From Bauldia litoralis (GTDB taxonomy: Bacteria > Pseudomonadota > Alphaproteobacteria > Rhizobiales > Kaistiaceae): DNA of 42,919 nt. A program made the translations under genes and the position numbers. The notes beneath the pieces are model-generated. The model had not been told where the DNA came from, made no database searches, and worked only from the letters and a program-made list of their open reading frames with translations. Location of the stretch: positions 1-42,919 of the forward strand of contig CAMCWB010000033.1 in NCBI GenBank assembly GCA_945882315.1, in the 5' to 3' direction. Position 1 is the stretch's first letter; each line of letters begins with the position of its first letter. Below, piece by piece: positions 36,103 to 42,919 of this stretch.

Positions 36103-37533
36103 ATGCCGCCTAGCCTTCTGATTGTCGGGAGCGGACCTTCCGGGCTGGCGGCGGCCTATGAAGCCGTGAACCATGATGCCGGCGTCACTGTCGTCGAACG
36201 ACTCGACCGGGTTGGCGGATTGTGCCGAACTTTGGAATTCGGCGGCGCACGTTTCGACATCGGGCCGCATCGCTTCTTCACCAAAAATGCCGATGTCGCC
36301 GATCTTTTTCATCGGATGCTGGGAGATGACGCAGTCAGGGTGCGACGGCGCACCCGCATCCTTCACGGCCGGGCATTCTTCGACTATCCGCTCACCCCGT
36401 TGAATGCGATTGCGGGCGTCGGTCTTCTCTCGGGGGCGAGGATCGGCGGCAGCTATGCAGCGGCCCGTCTGAACCGGCTGGTCGCGCCGCGGCCGCCCGA
36501 GACTTTCGAGGACTGGATCGTCGGCAATTTCGGCCGACAACTTTTTGAAACATTCTTCAAGGTCTATACGGAGAAAGTCTGGGGCGTGTCGTGCCGACAG
36601 ATCGGTGCAGAATGGGCCTCCCAACGCATCAAGGGGCTCAGCCTCGGGGCTGCTGTCCGAAACGCCGTCTTTGGGGCCGGAAAAGCGCGCATCAAAACGT
36701 TGGTCGACGAATTCTCCTATCCGCGTCTCGGCGCCGGCCAGCCTTACGAGAAGATGTCCGATACGATCGTCCGTGATGGCGGGAGGGTGATAACCGGCTC
36801 GCGCGTGCGGACGCTGCGCCGCGAGGGCAGTGCCGTCCGGGCCGCCATCATCGAGGATGAATCGGGCCTCTGCAGCGAAATCGAAGCGGATTATTTCCTG
36901 ACCAGTTCGACCCTGAGCGACACGCTCGCGATGCTCGATCCGCCGCCGCCTCAGGACGTTCTGGAAGCCGCCACGGCGCTTCGCTATCGCGATCACCTTG
37001 GCGTGAATCTGATCGCAACCGGACCAACCTTCCCCGACAACTGGATTTATGTGCACAGCCCCGATGTCGAACTCGCACGCGTCTCAAACTATCGGAATTT
37101 TTCTGCCGAAATGATGGGCGGCGCCGATGTGAGCCCGATCACGGCAGAGTATTTTTCGTTTCCAGGCGACCATCTTTCACGGATGAGCGACGTTGACCTA
37201 ATCGACAAAGCAGTCAAAGAGCTTCGGAAGGTCGGGTTGCTTTGCCATGAGAAAATACTGGATGCTTTTGTCGTGCGAAGCGAAAAGGCTTATCCAGTCA
37301 TCGAGATCGGTTACGAAAGACATATTGCGGTTATAAGGGGATGGCTCGGCGGTTTAACCAACCTTCTTCCGATCGGGCGGTCTGGAATGTTCAAGTATAA
37401 CAATCAGGACCATGCAATTGCGACGGGAACCCTTGCGACACGGCGAGCGCTCGGCATTGGCTGGACCGATCCATGGACGGTCAACATCGACGCGGAATAT
37501 CACGAGTCGACAAGAGATCCCGCCGCTGCTTAG
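36103..37533 (+). CDS. FAD-dependent protoporphyrinogen-oxidase/UGM-like protein
   Basis: A 476-residue soluble flavoprotein: GSGPSGLAAAYEA at 9-21, VVERLDRVGGLCRTLEFGGA, FDIGPHRFFTKN, PLTPLNAIAG, TFEDWIVGNFG and a C-terminal FAD motif GRSGMFKYNNQDHAIATG. It belongs to the NAD(P)/FAD-dependent oxidoreductase group that contains UDP-galactopyranose mutases and amine oxidases. PHRFF and YNNQDHA recall mutases, but the overall wording differs from the gene at 31810, so its reaction is uncertain: a sugar-nucleotide mutase or an oxidase acting on the glycan. It is divergent from the GT39-like gene. The AGG site normally expected is not clear ahead of ATG 36103. Confidence 0.72.
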   Translation: MPPSLLIVGSGPSGLAAAYEAVNHDAGVTVVERLDRVGGLCRTLEFGGARFDIGPHRFFTKNADVADLFHRMLGDDAVRVRRRTRILHGRAFFDYPLTPLNAIAGVGLLSGARIGGSYAAARLNRLVAPRPPETFEDWIVGNFGRQLFETFFKVYTEKVWGVSCRQIGAEWASQRIKGLSLGAAVRNAVFGAGKARIKTLVDEFSYPRLGAGQPYEKMSDTIVRDGGRVITGSRVRTLRREGSAVRAAIIEDESGLCSEIEADYFLTSSTLSDTLAMLDPPPPQDVLEAATALRYRDHLGVNLIATGPTFPDNWIYVHSPDVELARVSNYRNFSAEMMGGADVSPITAEYFSFPGDHLSRMSDVDLIDKAVKELRKVGLLCHEKILDAFVVRSEKAYPVIEIGYERHIAVIRGWLGGLTNLLPIGRSGMFKYNNQDHAIATGTLATRRALGIGWTDPWTVNIDAEYHESTRDPAAA

Positions 37534-37653
37534 TAATGCGCCTCTCCCGCCGACGGTCCTCTCCGTATTGAGACGAACCAGGTTTGGAATGTAAGCTTTC
37601 CTAGGCTAACGCTTGGGTTCACCTCAAGACGATTCGCGTTAAAGGAACGATTG

Positions 37654-38211
37654 ATGCGCCACCAGGCGAAGCCCTTTGCAGTTGAATTGAAGAAGGCAAA
37701 GAGGTCCAAGAGCGAAGGGCACAAGGAAAGCAAAGGATGGGCAGATGCCTATCTCGCGACGAACGACAGCCCGGCGCAGCGAAGCGTAGATGCCCTTTTC
37801 TCTCGGGCCGTTGAACCGACCGGTGTTGCGGTCGCCCCTTCATCGCGCCCGGTTGCCGCTCGGATCCTGCCGGATCTTTCAACGCCCGTGCCTGCTCCAG
37901 CCTCGCCCGAAAAGGCGCGCCGCAAGCCGACCGACAGGCCGCGAGAAAAGAAAGTTCACTCGCCTCTCCCGTCGGAGAGACCTGAAGATGGCCTGTCGGC
38001 GCCCCCCCGGTCGCCCCGCGCCAAGAGCATAAGCGGCGCCGCAACCAAAACGCCGGCGCCATTGCCGACGCCAATCAAACAGACGACGGCGCGTTCGGAA
38101 AGCTCCGAGAAGCAAACGCGTCAACCAAGACAAGCCAGTCGATGGAGAACTGCCGGTGCGCTTCATCCGGGCGAGAATTGGAAGCGCAGGCTGCCGTCTG
38201 CCTGCCGGTAG
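37654..38211 (+). CDS. Hypothetical basic Pro/Ser-rich protein
   Basis: ATG 37654 follows AAAGGAACGATTG. The 185-residue product starts MRHQAKPFAVELKKAKRSK, a beginning I recall in short conserved proteins of Rhizobiales, followed by a low-complexity stretch rich in Pro, Ser, Arg and Ala. No membrane segment or known domain is visible. It may be a partly disordered regulator or DNA-binding protein; the family is not identified. It lies just outside the glycan operon. Confidence 0.5.
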   Translation: MRHQAKPFAVELKKAKRSKSEGHKESKGWADAYLATNDSPAQRSVDALFSRAVEPTGVAVAPSSRPVAARILPDLSTPVPAPASPEKARRKPTDRPREKKVHSPLPSERPEDGLSAPPRSPRAKSISGAATKTPAPLPTPIKQTTARSESSEKQTRQPRQASRWRTAGALHPGENWKRRLPSACR

Positions 38212-38295
38212 TGCAGCAGCTGAAGGGTCCCTCGCCCGGCAGCATCCGGCATCCGGAACTTTGCTTGAAGACGGCCTACGGCTTCCGATGTCGGC

Positions 38296-38730
38296 TCAAG
38301 GGGATCCCGGTCGAGCACGAGCGGCGTCTGCTTCCGTTCGTGTCACAACTTCTTTGCCGATGGGCCAGAGGGCGATGCCGGCGAGTTTAAGATGGGCCCA
38401 GGCAAACGGCAGGCCGACGACTGTAATTGCCCACCCGATAGCCGTCACCAGATGGCCAAGGGCGAGTCACCAGCCTGCAAAAACCAGCCACACAATATTG
38501 CCAAGAACGCCGAGTGGCCCGGTGCCGCTGTTCGACCTGCCGGTAAATTCCTCCCTGTCGACGACCGTCTGGCCGAAGGGAAGCAGCGTATAGAGCGCTA
38601 TGTTAAAGGCAGCCCTCGCCCACGGAATGCCGATGATCGTGACTGCCATGATGACCGCCGCCTATAACCAACCCGCCGCCATCCACACGCCGCCGAAGAC
38701 GAGCCAAAGAATGTTCAGAAGCAAGGACAT
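38296..38730 (-). pseudogene. yccF: YccF-family membrane protein with two in-frame stops
   Basis: ATG 38730 opens LLLNILWLVFGGVWMAAGWL, then TAG at 38662-38664, then AAVIMAVTIIGIPWARAAF, FGQTVVDREE and GPLGVLGNIVWLVFAGW, then TGA at 38467-38469, then LALGHLVTAIGWAITVVGLP and ALWPIGKEVV to TGA 38296. All parts are in one frame and match YccF (DUF307), a small inner-membrane protein of about 145 residues. Family members read GWL-L-A and AGWWLALGHL at the two stops, so TTG-to-TAG and TGG-to-TGA are the simplest changes. The protein cannot be made as written. Confidence 0.85.
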
Positions 38731-38946
38731 TGGTCGTCTCCATCACAGCACCGGTATCGTCATATGGGACCGCCTGCGGCTCGGCGCCATGGTGACGTAA
38801 AAATCGAAGTGGAAGCGCCGAGATCAGAATGGACGACGTACGGTGCCACAGGCAGAGTTAGCGGAGGCAGGTTTGCCGCCTCCGCTTGCTCACGGCGGGA
38901 CCGTGATATTGAGCCCTGGCAGGAGCGCGTCCCGTCGTCTCGACGG
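38731..38946. other. Gene-free stretch with a perfect hairpin
   Basis: No gene is recognisable. AGCGGAGGC (38860-38868) pairs perfectly with GCCTCCGCT (38878-38886) around AGGTTTGCC. It could be a terminator for the TctC-like remnant to the right, although no T tract follows. Confidence 0.4.
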
Positions 38947-39120
38947 CTATTTGGCTGACGGAAAGCCCCACTCGGTCAGGATGATGTCGTTTTGCTTCTT
39001 GGACACAGCGGCGGTTTTCTCCTGCGGCGCTTGCAGAACCGTAGCCCCTGCCTCCTTGATCACCGTCGCGTTGAACGTCCCCTCGATATAAGGCGATGAG
39101 TAATACCAGCCAGCACTGAT
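38947..39120 (-). pseudogene. Remnant of a secreted-type protein 3' end, unidentified
   Basis: A minus-strand frame reads WYYSSPYIEGTFNATVIKE, then AGATVLQAPQEKTAAVSKKQ, then NDIILTEWGFPSAK and TAG at 38947. It is well composed and looks like a real protein C-terminus of about 55 residues, but the family is not recognised. A solute-binding protein of the tripartite tricarboxylate system is one possibility, given the tctA fragment upstream. The frame closes to the right at about 39115, so the rest is gone. Confidence 0.4.
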
Positions 39121-39179
39121 CGAGACTCACATTGGGATTTCCGAATCGCGGAAAGTCTGAATCGATAAGGTGAACCAAG

Positions 39180-39983
39180 GAGCATGCTCGAGCGCAAGAC
39201 CAGCCCCCAATGACGGAAAGCATCCTTGATCCCGTCGAGCACGCTGCTCGTCTCTTTTTGGAGATCGCGCGAAACGATGGACTGCCCGCTGGAAAACAGC
39301 TTGATCATTTCGGCGACGGCAAAAAGGCCGATCATGGCGACAGGAAAGGAAATGCCGTCGAGCAAATAGAGGCTCCCGAACGTGTATCTCGGGGTGGCCG
39401 TCACGGGATCCATGCCGATGAAGGCGATGAGCAGGCCAGCGGCGGCGGCTATCAATCCTTTCATGATCGAATCGGCGCTGAAGGTGGCGATCACCGTCAT
39501 GCCCCACAGCGCCATGATGAGATATTCGCTGGGACCGAGCGCCAGCATGAGGGGACGCACGATCGGGATCGAGATGGCGAGGAAGACGGCGCCGATCAGC
39601 CCGCCGAGGAAAGCGGCAGCGGCGGAAGCGCCCAGCGCCCGCTTGGCCTCGCCCTTCCGCGTCATCGGATAGCCGTCGAACATCAGCGCCAGACTTTTCG
39701 ACGAGCCCGGCACGTTGAACAGGATGCTGGTGACGGAATCCCCCCAGATCGTGCCGATATGCGCGCCGAGAAGCAGCGCAATAGTGGCCCCGACCTCGTA
39801 GCCGTGGGTGAAGGGCAGCAGCAACGCCAGGGCCACGACGCCGCCGAGACCCGGCAGGATGCCGATGACGAGGCCGTAGACCACGCCGATGACCATGAAG
39901 AGGAGCGCCTGCGGCGTCAGCAGGGAGAAGAGGCCAGCGAAGATGGCGTCGATGATCACCGCGCCACCCCTGGCGCGCGCCAT
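39180..39983 (-). pseudogene. tctA: TctA-family tricarboxylate transporter large subunit, 3' part missing
   Basis: From ATG 39983 (or GTG 39959, with GGGGTGG ahead) the protein has the TctA family segments VIGVVYGLVIGILPGLGGVV, LLLGAHIGTIWGDSVTSIL, FNVPGSSKSLALMFDGYPM and SSGQSIVSRDLQ. Family members are about 500 residues; recognisable sequence ends after HWGLVLRSSML near 39185, roughly half way. The remaining open frame to 39060 is unrelated. The small TctB subunit and a receptor are not seen next to it. The GntR fragment upstream on the same strand is the probable former regulator. The protein would be non-functional. Confidence 0.85.
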
Positions 39984-40303
39984 CCGATCGTTCCGTCCTT
40001 GCAGACGTTCATCGGCCGCGTTCCTCCCGAAGCGGACGCATCATGAGCAATGCGTCACGTCCGTCGGCTGGCCCGCGGGCAGATGGCGATAGAGCGCTGC
40101 GGCTTTGGCGTTATTCCGTCAGCACGTCACCCGAGGCGGGACATCCTCAACCCTTTCGGCACTCATTTTTTTAACATGAGATGTGCCGTTTCGCGATTTT
40201 ATACATAAAATTGGCGGTGCCGCAATCAAGCGGATTGCGCGCTGCTTGCGAAACCCGGGCTTATCCACCTTCATGCGCCGCCCGCCAGACAGAGTGGAGG
40301 CGA
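39984..40303 (-). promoter_or_regulatory. Intergenic region of the tct locus with a perfect palindrome
   Basis: No gene in 320 bases. A run of eight T (40167-40174) is followed by an AT-rich stretch with the perfect palindrome ATTTTAT-AC-ATAAAAT at 40196-40211, about 230 bases upstream of the tctA start. It might be an operator of the GntR protein whose fragment lies to the right, though the sequence does not match the TNGTNNNACNA consensus well. Confidence 0.4.
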
Positions 40304-40481
40304 CTACTCTCGCTTGGCATCACCGTTCCTGTAGCGACGCAGTGTGATTTCGGCTGTGGCGCGAAAATGCGCGACCAGCAACGACACGGCAGCATCGGCG
40401 TCACGGTCGAGCGCTGCTTTCATGATCGCCGCATGCTCTTTCAGCGATGCGTCGACGCGCTCTTCCGACGTCGTCTTCCGA
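40304..40481 (-). pseudogene. GntR/FCD regulator, C-terminal fragment cut by IS21
   Basis: The minus-strand frame from the IS tip to TGA-type stop at 40304 reads RKTTSEERVDASLKEHAAIM and ALDRDADAAVSLLVAHFRAT, ending YRNGDAKRE. This is the last helices of an FCD ligand-binding domain of the FadR subfamily. The DNA-binding half lay where the IS21 element now stands. The open frame continues into the IS to 40690, but that part is not the original protein. Confidence 0.82.
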
Positions 40482-40593
40482 TGTAAGCGCCGGAGGAATA
40501 ATCCCTCAGTGAAGCGGCCGGATTGTCTGGCTGCGGCGGAGCAAAAGTCCGTCAGCTGATAGCTCTCTACGTCGGTTCGGCGGAGGGCGGGGG

Positions 40594-42093
40594 ATGAAGG
40601 GCGTGGAGCTATATGGACGGGTGCGTCATGCGGTCCAGATTGAGGGTTTGAGCTGTCGCGAGGCGGCACGGCGGTTCGGGATCGACCCACGGACGGTCGC
40701 CAAGATGATGGTGTTCTCGGTACCGCCGGGTTACCGGCGGAAGAAAGCGCCGGCGCGACCGAAGCTGGACCCGTTTGTCGGGATCATCGACCGGATCCTG
40801 GAGGAGGATAAGAGCCGCCCGGCGAAGCAGCAGCATACGTCGAAGCGGATCTTCGAGCGGCTGCGGGACGAGCACGGTTACGCCGGCGGGCTGACGATCG
40901 TGAAGGACCATGTTCACGAGCGGCGGCTGCGGCAGCGCGAGGTATTTGTGCCGCTGCGTCATGATCCGGGGCATGCGCAGGTCGACTTCGGCGAGGCGCT
41001 GGTGGAGATCGGCGGTGTCGAACAGAAGATCCACTTCTTTGCCATGGACCTGCCGCACTCGGATGCGGGCTTTGTGCAGGCCTATCCGGCGGAGACGACG
41101 GAGGCATTCTGTGCAGGCCACACGGCGGCGTTCTCGTTCTTCGGCAAAGTGCCGAACTCGATCCTCTACGACAACACCAGGATCGCCGTGGCCCGCATCT
41201 TGGGTGATGGCAAGCGACAGCGGACGCGGGTGTTCAGCGAGTTGCAGTCGCATTACCTGTTCGAAGATCGGTTCGGCCGACCCGGCAAGGGCAACGACAA
41301 GGGCAAGGTTGAGGGACTGGTCGGCTGGATCCGGCGGAACCTGCTGGTACCGATGCCGCGGGCGGGGAGCTTTGCGGCGCTGAACGCGGATCTGATAACC
41401 GCCTGCCGTAGCCGGCTCGGCGATCGGTTGCGTGGTCACGCCGAGACGATCGGCGAGCGGCTGGTACGCGACCTCGCGGCCTTCCAGTCCCTGCCGGCGA
41501 CGCCCTACGATGCCTGCGAAAAGAAGACCGGCCGGGTCAGTTCGCTGTCACTGGTGCGCTATCGCAGCACCGATTACTCGGTGCCGACGGTCTATGGCCA
41601 TCGCGAAGTTCTGATCCGCGGCTACGTCGACGAGGTAGTGATCGCCTGTGGCGCCGACATCATTGCCCGGCATGCCCGCTCCTACGAGCGTGAGGACTTC
41701 GTCTTCGACCCGCTGCACTACCTGGCGCTGCTCGAGCAGAAGGTCGGCGCCCTCGACCAGGCGGCGCCGCTGGTCGGCTGGGATCTGCCGGAAGAGTTCG
41801 CAGTCTTCCGCCGGCTCATCGAAGCGCGCATGGGCAAGCGCGGGAAGCGGGAGTTCGTCCAGGTCCTGCGACTGCTGGAGACCTTCCGTCGCGACGACGT
41901 CGTGGCCGGGATCAAGGAGGCGATGGCCCGCGGCGCGATCGGCTTCGACGCGGTCAAGCATCTGGTGCTGTGCCGGATCGAGCGGCGGCCCCCGCGGCTC
42001 GACCTGACGGTCTATCCTTACCTGCCGCGGGCGACCGTGGCGGCGACCTCGGCCAGGGCCTACATGGACCTGCTCACCGGGGTGGCGTCATGA
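40594..42093 (+). CDS. istA: IS21 transposase IstA
   Basis: A 499-residue transposase with an N-terminal helix-turn-helix (GLSCREAARRFGIDPRTVAK) and an RNase H-fold catalytic core. The DDE residues are Asp131 in QVDFGE, Asp193 in LYDNT and Glu240 in KGKVEGLVG. The C-terminal part contains YRSTDYSVPTVYGHREV, typical of the family's beta-barrel region. Its length matches IS21 family transposases and no lesion is visible. It is translated together with istB through the ATGA overlap. Confidence 0.95.
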   Translation: MKGVELYGRVRHAVQIEGLSCREAARRFGIDPRTVAKMMVFSVPPGYRRKKAPARPKLDPFVGIIDRILEEDKSRPAKQQHTSKRIFERLRDEHGYAGGLTIVKDHVHERRLRQREVFVPLRHDPGHAQVDFGEALVEIGGVEQKIHFFAMDLPHSDAGFVQAYPAETTEAFCAGHTAAFSFFGKVPNSILYDNTRIAVARILGDGKRQRTRVFSELQSHYLFEDRFGRPGKGNDKGKVEGLVGWIRRNLLVPMPRAGSFAALNADLITACRSRLGDRLRGHAETIGERLVRDLAAFQSLPATPYDACEKKTGRVSSLSLVRYRSTDYSVPTVYGHREVLIRGYVDEVVIACGADIIARHARSYEREDFVFDPLHYLALLEQKVGALDQAAPLVGWDLPEEFAVFRRLIEARMGKRGKREFVQVLRLLETFRRDDVVAGIKEAMARGAIGFDAVKHLVLCRIERRPPRLDLTVYPYLPRATVAATSARAYMDLLTGVAS

Positions 42094-42884
42094 GCGACAC
42101 GCCCCAGCTTCTGCTCGCCCATCACCTCAAGGCGCTCAAGCTGCCAACCTTCCTGCGCGAGTACGACAAGCTCGCCCGGCAATGCGCCGCCGAGGGCGTC
42201 GACCACACCCGTTACCTGCTGCGGCTCGCCGAACTGGAGCTGATCGAGCGGGAACGGCGAATGGTCGAGCGACGGATCAAGGAGGCAAGGTTCCCGGCCG
42301 TCAAAAGCCTCGACAGCTTCGACTTCCTGGCCCTGCCGTCGCTCAACAAGGCCCTCGTGCTGGAGCTTGCCCGCTCGGAGTACGTCACCCGCCGCGAGAA
42401 CATCATCGCGGTCGGCAACAGCGGCACCGGCAAGACGCACATCGCCCTCGGATTGGGCCTCGCCGCCTGCCAGAAGGGCCTCTCGGTAGGCTTTATCACC
42501 GCGGCTGCCCTGGTCCATGAGCTCATCGAAGCCCGCGACGAGAAGCGCCTCCTCCGCCTGCAGCGCCAGTTTGCCGGGTATAAGCTGTTGATCATCGACG
42601 AACTCGGCTACGTGCCATTCTCCCAGACCGGCGCGGAGCTGCTCTTCGAGGTGTTCTCCCAACGCTATGAGCGCGGTTCAACCATCGTCACCTCAAACCT
42701 GCCCTTCGACGAGTGGACCGGCGTCTTCGCCTCCGAGCGCCTGACCGGCGCTCTCCTCGATCGGCTCACCCACCATGTCCACATCCTCGAGATGAACGGC
42801 GAAAGCTACCGGCTCAAACAGAGCAAGCGTCGAGCGCGCAGCCTTCCTGACGAAACTCCGCCGGACGACAAACCCAAGGTCTGA
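42090..42884 (+). CDS. istB: IS21 helper ATPase IstB
   Basis: A 264-residue AAA+ ATPase that regulates IstA and selects the target. Walker A is GNSGTGKT at 109-116, Walker B is LLIIDELGY with Asp170 and Glu171, and ERLTGALLDRLTHHVHIL is the sensor region near the C-terminus. ATG 42090 overlaps the istA stop (ATGA). The upstream open frame belongs to istA in another phase. Complete and intact. Confidence 0.95.
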   Translation: MSDTPQLLLAHHLKALKLPTFLREYDKLARQCAAEGVDHTRYLLRLAELELIERERRMVERRIKEARFPAVKSLDSFDFLALPSLNKALVLELARSEYVTRRENIIAVGNSGTGKTHIALGLGLAACQKGLSVGFITAAALVHELIEARDEKRLLRLQRQFAGYKLLIIDELGYVPFSQTGAELLFEVFSQRYERGSTIVTSNLPFDEWTGVFASERLTGALLDRLTHHVHILEMNGESYRLKQSKRRARSLPDETPPDDKPKV

Positions 42885-42919
42885 TCGAAAACCCCGAAAT
42901 GCCTCCCGGCCCAGCCGTC

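Larger units (their letters stand above)
40482..42919 (+). mobile_element. IS21-family insertion sequence, right end beyond the window
   Basis: The element starts with TGTAAGCGCC at 40482 and carries istA and istB in the standard order with an ATGA overlap. Thirty-five bases of its 3' region are in the window after istB; the right inverted repeat is not. Its first 146 bases recur inverted at 1-146. It splits the GntR gene at 40481. Both transposition genes are full length, so the element may be active. Confidence 0.93.

Noticed and set aside
4140-38664. UAG read as an amino acid (amber recoding system)
   Set aside because: UAG is the normal stop of intact genes here (SBP1, acyl-CoA dehydrogenase, CaiB), a UGA lesion occurs too, and frameshifts co-occur. 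No tRNA or recoding element was seen.
1-42919. CRISPR array, tRNA or rRNA genes
   Set aside because: No regularly spaced repeats and no tRNA or rRNA sequence patterns were found by eye.

Overview
This window looks like chromosome of a high-GC alphaproteobacterium, probably of the Hyphomicrobiales/Rhizobiales. The support is strong G/C bias at third codon positions, intergenic palindromes of a type common in that order (15222-15263, 8913-8943), and the gene content: periplasmic solute-binding proteins, a CaiB/acyl-CoA dehydrogenase pair, a TctA remnant and an ALDH16-type dehydrogenase. I cannot name a genus. No rRNA, tRNA or CRISPR array was seen.

Both edges of the window are IS21-family DNA. 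Positions 1-146 are an exact inverted copy of 40482-40627, the left end of an IS21 element whose istA/istB genes fill the right edge. The two copies point outward and enclose about 40.3 kb. Each has cut a gene: a DHA2/EmrB-type drug exporter on the left and a GntR/FCD regulator on the right.

From left to right: the exporter remnant; a large MASE1-PAS-GGDEF-EAL cyclic-di-GMP gene broken by a stop codon and a frameshift; a deoC plus two-domain aldehyde dehydrogenase (ALDH16-like) operon; a ThDP-dependent enzyme facing away from a NitT/TauT-type solute-binding protein (SBP1) across a palindromic promoter; a lytic transglycosylase with a stop codon just before its catalytic Glu; an SH3 secreted protein; a short graveyard of gene remnants; a Gfo/Idh/MocA oxidoreductase; SBP2; a flavin reductase; and, divergently, an acyl-CoA dehydrogenase, a CaiB CoA-transferase and a TetR regulator. 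Next come head-to-head C-terminal halves of a P-type ATPase and an MFS carrier, SBP3, an EstB-like serine hydrolase, TspO and a DMT exporter.

From 27.7 to 37.5 kb lies a surface-glycan locus. It holds galE, a glycosyltransferase, a DUF6065-like gene, a 58-residue proline-rich ORF and, on the other strand, a polytopic GT39-like protein, a GT8 enzyme, a UDP-galactopyranose mutase resembling fungal enzymes, and an ATP-grasp-like protein. A second FAD protein follows. GalE plus the mutase would supply UDP-galactofuranose, so a galactofuranose-containing polymer or glycolipid is the best guess. The last part is decayed: yccF with two stop codons, a TctA fragment and the GntR fragment.

Two things stand out. 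Three related solute-binding proteins have no transporter partners in the window, each beside different metabolic genes. The window also has an unusual load of single-base lesions (five in-frame stops and three frameshifts), which is either recent gene decay or sequence error; raw reads would decide.
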